Source of the DNA: Candidatus Bathyarchaeota archaeon BA2
Lineage (GTDB): Archaea; Thermoproteota; Bathyarchaeia; Bathyarchaeales; Bathyarchaeaceae
Direction: 5' to 3'
DNA length: 42,670 bases
NCBI GenBank assembly: GCA_001399795.1
Contig: LIHK01000021.1
Coordinates: forward strand, 1 to 42,670
Shown here in pieces: positions 31,687-40,727 of the stretch. Position 1 is the first letter of the stretch. Each line of letters begins with the position of its first letter. Made by a program: the position numbers and the translations under genes. The notes under the pieces are model-generated. The model saw only the letters and a list, made by a program, of their open reading frames with translations. It searched no databases and was not told where the DNA came from.

Positions 31687-32976
31687 TTGGTGGACGTTGT
31701 CGTTGGAAAAAGTGAGCATTTAGAAGGCGAAGTCTGGGCTCCTCCATCCAAAGCTTACACGCATAGGATGTTGATAGCCGCGTCCCTTTCAAAGGGAAAC
31801 TCAAAGATATTGAATCCTCTGGTTTCAGACGACACCAAAGCAACTTTACGGGCAGTAAAAGCCTTCGGAGCAAAGGCAGAACCGAAGAAGAAATGTTGGA
31901 CGATTAGGGGGGTAGATTCGCTTAGAACCCCAAAGAATCCTATAGACTGTGGAGAGTCTGGAGCAACCCTCCGTTTTATGACACCTGTCGCCGCCCTCGC
32001 CCCGGAATCTTCAATCTTCATCTTTGGATCGTCCCTTGAAAGGAGACCTATAGCCCCTCTTCTTCAAAGCCTAAAACAATTGGGAACAGAATCCAGTCTC
32101 CAAGTGAAAGAAGGAAGTTCTTTGGTTAGAATTCATGGGGGAGGAATAAGAGGAGGAAAAACCTCCATAAGGGGAGACATAAGTTCCCAGTTCATCTCTG
32201 GACTATTATTTGCCTGTCCAAGGGCTGAGCGAGACACCGAGGTAGATGTTACCACACCCCTAGAGTCCAGAAGCTACGTTCAAATGACCATAGAAGTCCT
32301 CAGCAAACATGGCATCAAAGTATCAGCATCAAATGACTTTACAAGATTGGAAATTCCTTCTAACCAGACGTACAAACCATGTGACCACGAGGTTCCGGGA
32401 GACTTTTCGTCCGCAGCCTTCCTCCTAGCTGCTGCAGCGATAACGTCTTCAAAGGTGAAAGTGAAAAACCTTGATAGTCACTCGATGCAGGGAGATAAGG
32501 CAATACTGGACATACTGGCGGAAATGGGTTCAAAATTGAAGGTTGACGACGAATGCGCAGAAATTGAAGGAGGGCAAAAACTTGACGCCATAGATGTTGA
32601 CGCAAGGGACATACCCGACTTGGTTCCAGTCTGCGCAGTCCTTGCATGCTACTCAAAAGGAACTTCCAAAATATATAATGCAAAGCGGCTGAGGTACAAG
32701 GAGTCTGACAGGCTTGCTTCCCTTCACCTTGAACTGAAGAAAATGGGGGCAGAAATCACCATGAAAGAAGACGGATTAATTATAAAAGGCCCATGCACGA
32801 TGCACGGAGCAACGATTGACCCCCATAATGACCATAGAATTGCGATGGCCTGCGCCGTTGCAGCCCTAAGCGCCGAAGGCGAAACGAAAATTCAAAATCC
32901 CGAGTGTGTCAGTAAATCTTATCCAAGTTTCTTTGATGATTTACGTTTGTTAGGAGCGAATATTGTTGGAAGGTAA
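31687..32976 (+). CDS. aroA: 5-enolpyruvylshikimate-3-phosphate synthase
   Basis: The 429-residue enzyme joins shikimate 3-phosphate with phosphoenolpyruvate. Motifs are PPSKAYTHRMLIAASLSKG, CGESGATLRFM, RGDISSQFISGLLFACP, KESDRLASLHLEL and PHNDHRIAMACAVAAL. The start may be TTG 31687 or GTG 31690. The end overlaps aroC by 14 nt. Length and motif order are those of a complete enzyme. Confidence 0.97.
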   Translation: MVDVVVGKSEHLEGEVWAPPSKAYTHRMLIAASLSKGNSKILNPLVSDDTKATLRAVKAFGAKAEPKKKCWTIRGVDSLRTPKNPIDCGESGATLRFMTPVAALAPESSIFIFGSSLERRPIAPLLQSLKQLGTESSLQVKEGSSLVRIHGGGIRGGKTSIRGDISSQFISGLLFACPRAERDTEVDVTTPLESRSYVQMTIEVLSKHGIKVSASNDFTRLEIPSNQTYKPCDHEVPGDFSSAAFLLAAAAITSSKVKVKNLDSHSMQGDKAILDILAEMGSKLKVDDECAEIEGGQKLDAIDVDARDIPDLVPVCAVLACYSKGTSKIYNAKRLRYKESDRLASLHLELKKMGAEITMKEDGLIIKGPCTMHGATIDPHNDHRIAMACAVAALSAEGETKIQNPECVSKSYPSFFDDLRLLGANIVGR

Positions 32977-34072
32977 TTCCATAGGGAAAGAATTTGTCAT
33001 AACCTGTTTCGGCGAAAGCCATGGCAGATGCGTCGGGGTCATAGTAGACGGTTGCCCAGCTGGGCTACCTCTTTCAGAAAAAGACATACAAAAGGAATTG
33101 GATAAAAGGATACCGCCCAAACCGGAGATAGTTTCTGCAAGAAAAGAGAAGGACATCGTTGAAATATTGTCTGGAACCTTCGACGGTTTTACCACAGGCG
33201 CTCCCATCTGCACCCTAGTGTGGAACAAAGACGTTATTCCCGGCGAATACAACCTGATGAAAGATACGCCTAGACCTGGACACGCTTATTATCCCGCTCG
33301 AATCAAATACGGAGCCTTCAGCGACTATCGTGGTGGAGGAAGATTCTCAGGCAGAATCACCGTAGCCTTTATCATGGCTGGCGCTATCGCCAAGAAACTT
33401 TTAGGTCTCTCAGGAGTTGAAGTTCTGGCGTATACGATCGAGATAGGTAACGTGAAACTTCGCAAAAGTCTCGCAATCGAAGAAATTCGCAGAAACACGT
33501 ACAAAACTTCGGTTAGATGCCCCGATATTGACTGCGCAGAGGAAATGGAGGAAGCAATTTTGAAGGCGAAGAGGGAAGGCGACAGCGTAGGCGGCGTTGT
33601 TGAGTGCACTGCCTTGAATGTTCCAGTTGGGGTTGGTGAACCCCTTTTCGACTCCTTGGATGCTGATATGGCTAAGATGTTGTTCGACGTTCCAGCTGTT
33701 AAAGGAGTCGAGTTTGGCGTAGGGTTCAAGGCTGCTCGACTACGGGGTTCTGAAAACAACGATCCATTTGCGATACGCGGCGGAAAAATTGTGACGTTGA
33801 CAAACAACGCGGGCGGTGTTTTAGGCGGACTCTCGTCTGGAATGCCGATCGTGGTTAGGGTAGCTATAAAACCGACGCCTTCTATTTCAAAGGAGCAGAA
33901 AACGGTTGACTTATCGAAAATGGAGGAGACAACAATTAAGGTTAGGGGTAGACACGACCCATGCGTCGTGCCCAAAGCGGTTCCAGTTATCGAATCTGCT
34001 GTGGCGATTGTTTTGGCTGACCACATGCTCAGGGCTGGTTTTATACCAAAAGTTTTGCAGGGGCGCAAGTAA
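32963..34072 (+). CDS. aroC: Chorismate synthase
   Basis: The 369-residue FMN-dependent enzyme eliminates phosphate from EPSP to give chorismate. Signature regions are GESHGRCVGVIVDGCPAG, RPGHAYYPARIKYGAFSDYR with GGGRFSGR, and DPFAIRGGKIVTLTNNAGG. The start is TTG 32963 or 32966 inside the end of the EPSP synthase gene. Chorismate mutase follows one base after its stop. Confidence 0.97.
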   Translation: MLEGNSIGKEFVITCFGESHGRCVGVIVDGCPAGLPLSEKDIQKELDKRIPPKPEIVSARKEKDIVEILSGTFDGFTTGAPICTLVWNKDVIPGEYNLMKDTPRPGHAYYPARIKYGAFSDYRGGGRFSGRITVAFIMAGAIAKKLLGLSGVEVLAYTIEIGNVKLRKSLAIEEIRRNTYKTSVRCPDIDCAEEMEEAILKAKREGDSVGGVVECTALNVPVGVGEPLFDSLDADMAKMLFDVPAVKGVEFGVGFKAARLRGSENNDPFAIRGGKIVTLTNNAGGVLGGLSSGMPIVVRVAIKPTPSISKEQKTVDLSKMEETTIKVRGRHDPCVVPKAVPVIESAVAIVLADHMLRAGFIPKVLQGRK

Positions 34073-34073
34073 C

Positions 34074-34349
34074 TTGGAAAAAATCTTATCATTGAGAAGG
34101 AAGATTGATGAAATTGACGAGCAGATTCTGCGTTTTCTAAAGGAAAGGGTGGAGGTCTGCAGAAGCATTGGAAAGACGAAACGAGAACAAGGGATCTCGG
34201 TTAGGGATTATGAAAGAGAAGATGAACTTTACGCGAATGTCATGAGAATAGCATCTGAACTGGGACTTAACCCACACGAGGTTAAGGATGTCTATCGAGA
34301 AATAATCGCCATGGGTATACGTGCTCAAGAATCCGAGACGAAAACTTAA
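34074..34349 (+). CDS. aroQ: Chorismate mutase, AroQ type
   Basis: The 91-residue product is a stand-alone AroQ-fold mutase: LRRKIDEIDEQILRFLKERV, IGKTKREQGISVRDYERED and a third helix. The conserved Arg, Lys and Glu that hold the substrate are present. It turns chorismate into prephenate. The long ORF-track start (33906) lies inside aroC; TTG 34074 is one base past the aroC stop and has GGGG upstream. A 71-bp gap then separates it from the aminotransferase. Confidence 0.92.
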   Translation: MEKILSLRRKIDEIDEQILRFLKERVEVCRSIGKTKREQGISVRDYEREDELYANVMRIASELGLNPHEVKDVYREIIAMGIRAQESETKT

Positions 34350-34420
34350 AGCAATAAAAACGTAACTTTTGATTAAATTAACATTTCAACGGGTTTTGGT
34401 CTATCCGAGGGACTGAAGAA

Positions 34421-35494
34421 ATGCTGTACGAAATAAGCGAAAAAATAATGAGACTTGAGAGTGAAGGAAAGAAGATAATAAAGTTTAATCTAGGGGACCC
34501 TGACCAGCCAACGCCAAATGAAATAATTGAAGCAGCCTTCGAAGCCATGAAGCAGGGAAAGACAAAATACTCGTCTTCTGCTGGCGAGAAAAAACTCAGG
34601 GAAGAGTTGGCAAGGGCCCATAAGGTTTCTGCGGAAAATGTGGTAGTCACAACTGGTTCAAAATGGGCGATTTTTTCAGTAATGTATTTGCTACTGAAAA
34701 GTGGAGACAACGTTGTTATTCCGACCCCCTACTGGACTGCTTATGAATTAACTGCAAAAAGCCTTGGAGTAGAACCAAGATTTTTGAGGACAGAAGTTGG
34801 TTCAAACTGGAAGATCGACATTGAAAAACTCAAAGGGTTAATTGACCGAAGAACACGGTTGCTGATATTGAACAATCCCAACAATCCCACCAGCAAAGTC
34901 ATCGATGAAAAAGTGCTCGCTGAAATTGTCCAGATTGCCAACGATGAAGGGATTACAATTTTATCTGATGAGGTTTATTCCGACATAAGTTTCGTTGAAG
35001 TGAAGAACATTCTGGATTTTGACGGCAGTCACATACTTGTAAAAAGCTTTTCCAAAACCTTCGCAATGACGGGTTGGAGAGTTGGCTATGTCATTGCGGA
35101 AAAGGAGTTAGCTGAGAAAATGGTGAAACTGAACCAGATAACTCTAACAAACGTCCCGGTTTTTGTCCAGCAGGCGGCTTTGAAGGCATTGGAGTTGAAA
35201 GAAGAAATTGCGAATAAAATTAGAGATGAGTATAGACGAAGAGCGGATTTGGCATGTAGCATTCTTTCGAAAACGAAAATGAAGTTTTCCAGACCCGACG
35301 CTCCCTTCTATGTTTTTCCCGGATATGACGGGTTGAATTCTGAAAGTTTCGCTTTGAACTTGCTTGATAAGGGGGTGGCCATAGCTCCTGGCACGGCCTT
35401 TGGCGATCACCGGGAACATTTTAGAATAGCTTTAACTCTATCGGAAGAGGAAATCGAGTTGGGATTGAAGAAGATTTGTGAGGCTTTGAAATGA
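34421..35494 (+). CDS. Class I PLP-dependent aminotransferase, probably aromatic/aspartate type
   Basis: The 357-residue enzyme is an AspC-like fold-type I aminotransferase: FNLGDPDQPTPNEIIEAAF, the NNPNNPTSKV loop, ILSDEVYSDI, and the PLP-binding Lys in VKSFSKTFAMTGWRVGYV. The terminal FRIALTLSEEEIE includes the substrate-carboxylate Arg. Placed between chorismate mutase and tyrA, it probably makes or consumes phenylalanine and tyrosine, or transaminates prephenate; specificity cannot be read from sequence. ATG 34421 follows GAGGG by 8 nt. It overlaps tyrA by 4 nt. Confidence 0.92.
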   Translation: MLYEISEKIMRLESEGKKIIKFNLGDPDQPTPNEIIEAAFEAMKQGKTKYSSSAGEKKLREELARAHKVSAENVVVTTGSKWAIFSVMYLLLKSGDNVVIPTPYWTAYELTAKSLGVEPRFLRTEVGSNWKIDIEKLKGLIDRRTRLLILNNPNNPTSKVIDEKVLAEIVQIANDEGITILSDEVYSDISFVEVKNILDFDGSHILVKSFSKTFAMTGWRVGYVIAEKELAEKMVKLNQITLTNVPVFVQQAALKALELKEEIANKIRDEYRRRADLACSILSKTKMKFSRPDAPFYVFPGYDGLNSESFALNLLDKGVAIAPGTAFGDHREHFRIALTLSEEEIELGLKKICEALK

Positions 35495-36363
35495 AAGTGG
35501 CGATTATAGGCGCGGGAAAGATGGGCCGGTGGTTCACGAGATTCTTCTTGGAGGAAGGTGATTCCGTAGTAGTCTCGAGCAGAAGTGAGGGGAAGTTACT
35601 GAAATTAAGAGAGGAATTTGGAATTGAAATTGCTAGTAATGTAAACGCTGTTAAAAAGGCTGACAGAGTTTTGATATGCGTGCCCATAGAGAACTTTGAA
35701 GAGGTTGTGAAGGAGATTCATTCTCACGTGCGATCGGAACAGGTTGTTATGGACATTTGCTCGATCAAGGAGATTCCCGTCAAGATAATGCACGAGTATA
35801 TTAAGGCTGGCATAACGTTGGGAACACATCCTGTGTTTGGTCCAGGCGTAAAAAGCATTAAGAACCAGAACTTCATTCTTACGCCCACTGTTGAAAAAGA
35901 GGAAGTGTTCGCTGAGAATTTTAAAAGTTGGTTGGAGGAGAGGGGAGCAAACGTGTTTATTATGTCTCCTAGAAGGCATGACGAACTGATGTCGGTGGTT
36001 TTGGGGCTTCCTCACTTTCTTGGTTTGGTTGTTTGCGATACTCTACTGGACTACGGTAACCTTCTTGAAATGAAAAAGGTTGCGGGTGCTAGTTATAAGA
36101 TGTTGTTGACGTTGGCGGAAGCCGTTGCCTCTGAAGAAACCGGGTTCTATGCGAGCCTTCAAATGACGTTGCCTGAAATAGAGAAGATTGAGGGTTTGTT
36201 TTTGGAGAAATCTGGGGAATGGCTTGATATAGTGAAGCGAAGGGATAGGTTAGCCTTTGCTAATAAAATGGAGCTTGTGAAAAGGAGGTTGAGGAAGGTA
36301 GATCCGGATTACGCGAAGTCGTATGAAGTTATGCACAGGCTGTTGGAGGCTGTTAAAAGTTGA
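35491..36363 (+). CDS. tyrA: Prephenate dehydrogenase family protein
   Basis: The 290-residue protein begins with a Rossmann fold, VAIIGAGKMGRWFTRFFLEE, and contains DICSIKEIPVKI and TLGTHPVFGPGVKSIKNQNF, the TyrA substrate-site region. It oxidatively decarboxylates prephenate (or arogenate) for tyrosine synthesis. It is the last gene of the operon. Its final codons (YEVMHRLLEAVKS) recur as a diverged fragment at 38477-38521, right beside the end of pheA. Confidence 0.93.
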   Translation: MKVAIIGAGKMGRWFTRFFLEEGDSVVVSSRSEGKLLKLREEFGIEIASNVNAVKKADRVLICVPIENFEEVVKEIHSHVRSEQVVMDICSIKEIPVKIMHEYIKAGITLGTHPVFGPGVKSIKNQNFILTPTVEKEEVFAENFKSWLEERGANVFIMSPRRHDELMSVVLGLPHFLGLVVCDTLLDYGNLLEMKKVAGASYKMLLTLAEAVASEETGFYASLQMTLPEIEKIEGLFLEKSGEWLDIVKRRDRLAFANKMELVKRRLRKVDPDYAKSYEVMHRLLEAVKS

Positions 36364-36442
36364 ATTGGATTCTGTTAACTCTTCGGGACTTAATAGGCTA
36401 AAAGCCTTGCTTGTTATAAGACGACTGAAGAGTGAAGAGTAC

Positions 36443-37133
36443 TCATTGCTTCTCTTTTCTACGTTTAACACGTTTAACGTAGATGGCTGTTGCAGCCGTT
36501 GCGACTAGGATTGTTGAAACTAAGCCGATGTAGGGAACCAATAAGCCAAACTTGTCAACAGGAATCCAAACGCCGCCGACGGTTGCTGTGGTGAGTATTC
36601 GAATACTGCGTGTAAAGTGTGGTTAGAGTTCATTGTTACGTTTATTGGGTTGGAGTAGTTCCAAGAGCCGTCTAGTTCCCAGTGGTCGAATTTGTAGTTT
36701 GTGTAGGGGTTTGCTGTGACTGTTGTTCCTTCAAGGTATGTGTGTTCCAGATGATGGATTTGTTGTTCCGCCTGTGGTTGTTGTGATAGTGAGATTGTAA
36801 TATTCATACAGAGTTGGACCAGCCGTAGCGTATATGTAGTCTAAGTAGTTGGTGTTAGAATAGTCTCTTCCACTTATGAGGAGGGGAAGTTCATCGTATG
36901 GTCTTGCACCAGCAGTTAGCGTTGTTACAAGGCTGCCGTCTTTATAGACTTCAACCTCATTACTGAAACCGTCATATTTTATCTTGTATGTATGGAACTG
37001 ATGGTCATTTGCAGCATCCTCAATGTATTGTTCAGTGTCCGTACGGTAGTAGATATCATCAGTGCCTTCAGGGTTGTTGTCTGGGTTATGTCCCATGATT
37101 CCGACTCCAAAAAGGTATGGACGATCTAATATA
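36443..37133 (-). pseudogene. Frameshifted, 5'-truncated surface protein gene with C-terminal membrane anchor
   Basis: Three reading frames must be joined. First, a jelly-roll/LamG-like segment (PYLFGVGIMGHNPD, FHTYKIKYDGFSNEVEVYKD). Second, a bacterial repeat-like module (TYLEGTTVTANPYTNYKFDH) entered by a one-base shift near 36745. Third, after another shift near 36600, VGGVWIPVDKFGLLVPYIGL plus a hydrophobic helix and basic tail, ending at TGA 36443-36445. The last part matches the end of the gene at 39661-40069. The 5' end breaks off where the vapC gene ends, with no signal peptide. It is a decayed extracellular protein, probably interrupted by arrival of vapBC. Confidence 0.85.
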
Positions 37134-37532
37134 CTATGTGAAAATCCTCTTAATCCCTTCCACCCTATCAAAGTGTCTGTCATTAGAGTAAACCTCCTCC
37201 ACCCCCTGCTTCCTCATGAGGGCAACATTAAGGCAATCATGCCAATCCATCTTGTACTCTTCAACCAACCTTGAAGCCCTCGCCATATCTTCAACCTCGA
37301 AAGAGACAACCTCCATAGATACATACGACCGAATAGAAGACAGAACCTCCGGAATCTCCTGACTCCTACCATGCATCTCAAGAAACACACAAACTTCATC
37401 AACAACCACGGTGGATGTAATCGCTTCCTCTCCATCCTCAACGCGTCCCAAAATCCTCTTGGAAACCTCAAAAAACCTTGGATCCCTCGTCAAAACATAA
37501 ACAAACACGTTCGTATCAACAAACCTCTTCAT
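37134..37532 (-). CDS. vapC: PIN-domain ribonuclease VapC
   Basis: The 132-residue toxin has intact acidic residues: FVDTNVFVYVLT at the start, VVVDEVCVFLE, WHDCLNVALM and SNDRHFD. It is the paralog of the protein at 1830-2228 but retains the first Asp. Its ATG overlaps the antitoxin stop (ATGA). Its 3' end abuts the broken surface-protein gene. Confidence 0.92.
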   Translation of the reverse strand: MKRFVDTNVFVYVLTRDPRFFEVSKRILGRVEDGEEAITSTVVVDEVCVFLEMHGRSQEIPEVLSSIRSYVSMEVVSFEVEDMARASRLVEEYKMDWHDCLNVALMRKQGVEEVYSNDRHFDRVEGIKRIFT

Positions 37533-37792
37533 TCACCCTCTAACTCCTTCTTCACTCTATCTGCAACGGCTTTTCTGATCTCCCTCTTGGGCTCCTCAGA
37601 AACCCTAACCCCTTCAACAAGACCACTGAGACGCTCAGTAGGGTTGGGAACAAACCAACTCGGCACAATAACAATCTGACCGTGCTCCAGCCTAAGCTCC
37701 ACCTCATCACCCTCCCCAATCCCAAGCGACGCCCGATACTCCCTCGGAATCGTTATTCTATACTTCTTTTGAACCACCTGCTTGACTCCCAT
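37529..37792 (-). CDS. vapB: AbrB-type antitoxin VapB
   Basis: The 87-residue protein has an N-terminal AbrB swapped hairpin (VQKKYRITIPREYRASLGIG, DEVELRLEHGQIVIVP) and an amphipathic toxin-binding tail (ERLSGLVEGVRVSEEPKREI). ATG 37792 (MGVKQVV) is preferred over the upstream in-frame starts of the track because it leads directly into the fold. It overlaps vapC by 4 nt. Confidence 0.9.
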   Translation of the reverse strand: MGVKQVVQKKYRITIPREYRASLGIGEGDEVELRLEHGQIVIVPSWFVPNPTERLSGLVEGVRVSEEPKREIRKAVADRVKKELEGE

Positions 37793-37985
37793 AACCGACA
37801 CCGTGTAACAATCTATGTGTACCAAATACCATTACACGCTATTAAGCCTTACCCCAAACGAACACTAACGAAATCAAGGACAAAGCAACAACAGGCATCC
37901 CATCAACACAAAACTGCCTTATCTTGCAAACACTTCTCCCTATCCTAATACAAACGAAGGTCTGCCTATTCTGGAAAAGATAAGA

Positions 37986-38363
37986 ATGCTCATGGTTTAT
38001 GGCCTCATGTTAGAGAAGAATCTAGAATTTGTTGATAGACAGAGAGGGAGAGATAACCGCATTGACATTACTTTCAAAGACGACAAAGGCAACTTTATTG
38101 TTATAGAAATAAAGAAAGGCACCGCTGACATAAACACATTAAATCAAGTGAAGCGATACATGAAAGAAATTATGGTAAAGGAAGCCCCAGAGAAGGTGTC
38201 TGGTATTATCCTCTGTAGAAAGGCAGATGTAGAGTTACGAAAAGCTGTTAAAAACGAAAAGAACATCCTTATAGACGAATATAAATTTTCCATAAGTTTT
38301 CCAAAGATAGAAGAAAAATCTTGTGAAGGAATAAAACAAAAGTGGGGTCGATTTTTCCCGTGA
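37986..38363 (+). CDS. NucS/DUF91-like nuclease domain, apparently lacking the N-terminal domain
   Basis: The 125-residue product resembles the C-terminal nuclease domain of NucS (EndoMS): GRDNRIDITFKDDKGNFIVI followed by EIKKGTADINTLNQVKRYMK, with the Asp and Glu-x-Lys of the RecB-like active site, and VSGIILCRKADVEL. Full NucS proteins are about twice as long and carry an N-terminal DNA-binding domain. Here translation begins only just before the nuclease part (ATG 37986 or 37992). It may be a stand-alone small nuclease or a truncated remnant; the intact active site favours some function. Confidence 0.75.
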   Translation: MLMVYGLMLEKNLEFVDRQRGRDNRIDITFKDDKGNFIVIEIKKGTADINTLNQVKRYMKEIMVKEAPEKVSGIILCRKADVELRKAVKNEKNILIDEYKFSISFPKIEEKSCEGIKQKWGRFFP

Positions 38364-38476
38364 GTTAATTCGTCAGACTCTTGTTAGCATTTCATCCAAC
38401 GGGCTTAGGATGTCTTCTGCAGGTGATATTAACAGTCCAACATACTTTTTTGCGTCGTGTCTTGTTTTTAAGAGAG

Positions 38477-38521
38477 GCATACGAAGTCATGCACAGCTTT
38501 TTAGACGCTGTTAAAAGTTAA
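38477..38521 (+). pseudogene. Diverged copy of the 3' end of tyrA
   Basis: The 15 codons GCA...TAA read AYEVMHSFLDAVKS and stop, matching the tyrA end SYEVMHRLLEAVKS at 10 of the last 13 residues. DNA similarity extends past the stop into GGATTCT on both sides. The fragment overlaps the 3' end of pheA on the opposite strand. It implies that a tyrA copy once ended here, converging on pheA. Confidence 0.75.
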
Positions 38522-39344
38522 ACTTGGATTCTTCGACGGCTGCTTTGTATGAGCCGAGAATCTTTACGAAAAGCGTCTTGTCCCTGATGCTTTCTAATGC
38601 CTCTCTACATTTTTCTTCGTTTCTGTGGCCTTCGAAGTCTAGGTAGAAGTTGTATTCCCATGGCGTTCGTTTTGTGGGTCTTGATTCTATTTTTGTTAGG
38701 TTTATGTTTCTGATGGCGAATTCTTCGAGGACGCAGTGTAACGCTCCTGGAACGGATTTGACTGAAAAGATTATGGAGGTTTTGTCTTGGCCTGAAGGAA
38801 GTGAGTCTTGTTTTGACAGGACGAAGAATCTGGTGTAGTTGTTTGGGGTGTCTCCTATCTCTTTGGCGAGGACTTTCATGCCGTATATTTCTGCTGCTCT
38901 TTCGCTGGCGATGGCTCCTGCGTCTTTCAGTTCCTCTTCTTTTATCATTTTTACGCTGCCTGCGGTGTCGAATGTTGAAATTAGTCTGCATCCTAGTTGT
39001 TCCAAAAATTTTCTGCATTGGGCTAGGGCTTGTGGGTGGGAGTAAACTGTTTTGATTGAGTTTAGGTGAGTTCCGGGGTGGGCTATGAGGCAGTGGGTGA
39101 TTTTGAGGATTATTTCGCCGCATACTTTGAGGTCGTATTCTAGGAATAGGTCGTAGGTTTGGTTTACGCTTCCTTCTATGGAGTTTTCTATGGGAACCAC
39201 ACCATACGGGGTTTCTCCCTTTTTCACACTCTCAAAAACGTCGGAAAGGTTTTCGCAGGGCTCCACTTCTGCTGAGGAGCCGAAAAAAGAGTAAACAGCG
39301 CTTTCACTGTAAGCTCCTATTTCACCCTGAAAGGCAACCTTCAT
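38511..39344 (-). CDS. pheA: Prephenate dehydratase
   Basis: The 277-residue enzyme converts prephenate to phenylpyruvate. It has a catalytic domain (MKVAFQGEIGAYSESAVYSF, GVVPIENSIEGSVNQTYDLF, and the essential NNYTRFFVL) and a C-terminal ACT domain with KIESRPTKRTPWEYNFYLD, which binds phenylalanine for feedback control. ATG 39344 has GGAG 8 nt upstream and is preferred to the track start at 39377. It lies outside the main operon, on the other strand. A second damaged copy of its 5' end occurs at 42436-42577. Confidence 0.96.
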   Translation of the reverse strand: MKVAFQGEIGAYSESAVYSFFGSSAEVEPCENLSDVFESVKKGETPYGVVPIENSIEGSVNQTYDLFLEYDLKVCGEIILKITHCLIAHPGTHLNSIKTVYSHPQALAQCRKFLEQLGCRLISTFDTAGSVKMIKEEELKDAGAIASERAAEIYGMKVLAKEIGDTPNNYTRFFVLSKQDSLPSGQDKTSIIFSVKSVPGALHCVLEEFAIRNINLTKIESRPTKRTPWEYNFYLDFEGHRNEEKCREALESIRDKTLFVKILGSYKAAVEESKFNF

Positions 39345-39607
39345 GTTATCTTCTCCGCTTCTTTTCCCTTCAGACATGACTATTCCTTTTATTCTCTGTA
39401 ATTAGCTTATCGTCTTTCAATCGATTTCGGCAGTTTTTATATGTGCCAGTAACTTTTAATCAAATTAAATGTGCGTGGGTGTTTTCTTTTCGAGGAAAGG
39501 GCCATTAACCTATGGAAGAGTTTTTGGCGATGATGCGAAGGTGTGGCTTGTTTAATGTGTTGCGTTTATTTTTTCTTTCCAAGCCCTATAGAAAATTGTT
39601 GCTGAAA

Positions 39608-39615
39608 ATTTAAAT
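39608..39615 (+). promoter_or_regulatory. TATA box of the broken surface-protein gene
   Basis: TTTAAATA lies about 45 bp upstream of ATG 39661, which also has a strong GGAGGAAGGAGAA ribosome-binding site. The promoter and RBS look intact, although the coding frame behind them is broken. Confidence 0.5.
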
Positions 39616-39660
39616 ACTTTGTTAATGTATGATCAAACATTGATTGAGGAGGAAGGAGAA

Positions 39661-40069
39661 ATGTATAGAAAGTTGTTTTGTTGATTTTTGTTTCTGTTTT
39701 GCTTTTTTCAGCGATCTTTGGGACGAGGTTCCTAGGAGTGGCTACTGTAGAAGCGAAAGCTGGACAACCACAGAGGTTGTTTCAACGGAAAGCACCGGAG
39801 AGTCCCACTATCCTTCTTTGGCCGTTGATTCCGATGGAAACGTACACGTAGCCTGGGACGATGACACTGACTATGCTGGGTCTGGAACCGACACGGACAT
39901 ATTCTATAAGAGGTTTGAGGTTTCGCCTCCACCTCCTCCAGTTGGCGGCATCTGGATTCCAGTAGACAAGCTAAGCTTGCTGGCTCCATGGATAGCCCTA
40001 GCCTCAACAATCACATCAGCCATAGCCATAACAGCCATCCTCCTCAAACACATGAAGGGGAAGCAATAA
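39661..40069 (+). pseudogene. Frameshifted short surface protein gene with signal peptide and membrane anchor
   Basis: From ATG 39661 the reading frame stops after seven codons (MYRKLFC), but another frame continues as a perfect signal peptide (VLLIFVSVLLFSAIFGTRFL then GVATVEAKA). From about 39755 a third frame gives SWTTTEVVSTESTGESHYPS and LAVDSDGNVHVAWDDDTDYA, an Asp-box/BNR-like repeat. The protein ends PVGGIWIPVDKLSLLAPWIA plus a hydrophobic helix and KHMKGKQ. The ORF-track protein 39644-40069 starts in the wrong frame. Two indels, and only one repeat where such proteins usually have many, point to a decayed gene with an internal deletion. Confidence 0.8.
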
Positions 40070-40727
40070 GCCTCCACCCTCCTTTTTCTCAACTCCCATA
40101 GAGGAATCCTCTCAAAATTTAACACCGCTATTGATCCCAACATGTACTCAGAGAAAGGAGGCTGAAACGAAAAAGAAACTTATTTATTAGCTTCTGTTTG
40201 TGTATGGGAATTTTAGCAGTTTGTTGGCTACACCTCAAAGAAGAGGTTTCTAACAATCACAACAGAAGTTAATCCTTATGGGGTTATTTTCACGTCATCA
40301 CGGCTAGGTTCGACCAGTTAGAGCATAAATTGGAGGGTCTGCATGCACGCATTGCACTAATTCTGGGTTTTCTCTACTTATTTAGGGCAAAGACTAGCCT
40401 AGATTTAGTGTGTAAAAAATATTTGGATATTGGAAATATTCTTACTTTATAGGCATTAAAACACGCATATCCGACATTTTAAAATCATTTCACGACCAAA
40501 CTGCTCCGTCAGATGGTTGCCTTACTTTTTCTTTTATCTTACAATATCTTACTCAAAGATTCTAAACATCCTCATCAGATCAGGAAGAAGTGACATATTA
40601 GAAGAATAAAAGACTAAACATTATTGTTATGGGTTATTTTTTGTAGGTTACTCTATCCATTCCTATTTTCCGATGCTCTGTTGCCTGTTTTGATGTTGTT
40701 TACGCGTTTCGCATGAGAAATGTTTAT
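40070..40727. other. Long intergenic region with one gene remnant
   Basis: No intact gene is seen in this AT-rich stretch. A plus-strand frame open from 40273 to TAG 40450-40452 encodes ARFDQLEHKLEGLHARIALI followed by LGFLYLF. This resembles the end of a coiled-coil plus one-helix membrane protein like that at 42163-42414. It has no start codon in a suitable place, so it is probably a relic. Confidence 0.4.

Noticed and set aside
33325-34092. 255-aa minus-strand ORF opposite chorismate synthase
   Set aside because: It is a shadow of aroC, rich in Ser/Thr/Pro, with no family signature.
40300-40380. tRNA-like GGTTCGA sequence
   Set aside because: No cloverleaf can be formed around it; the stretch reads better as a coiled-coil relic.
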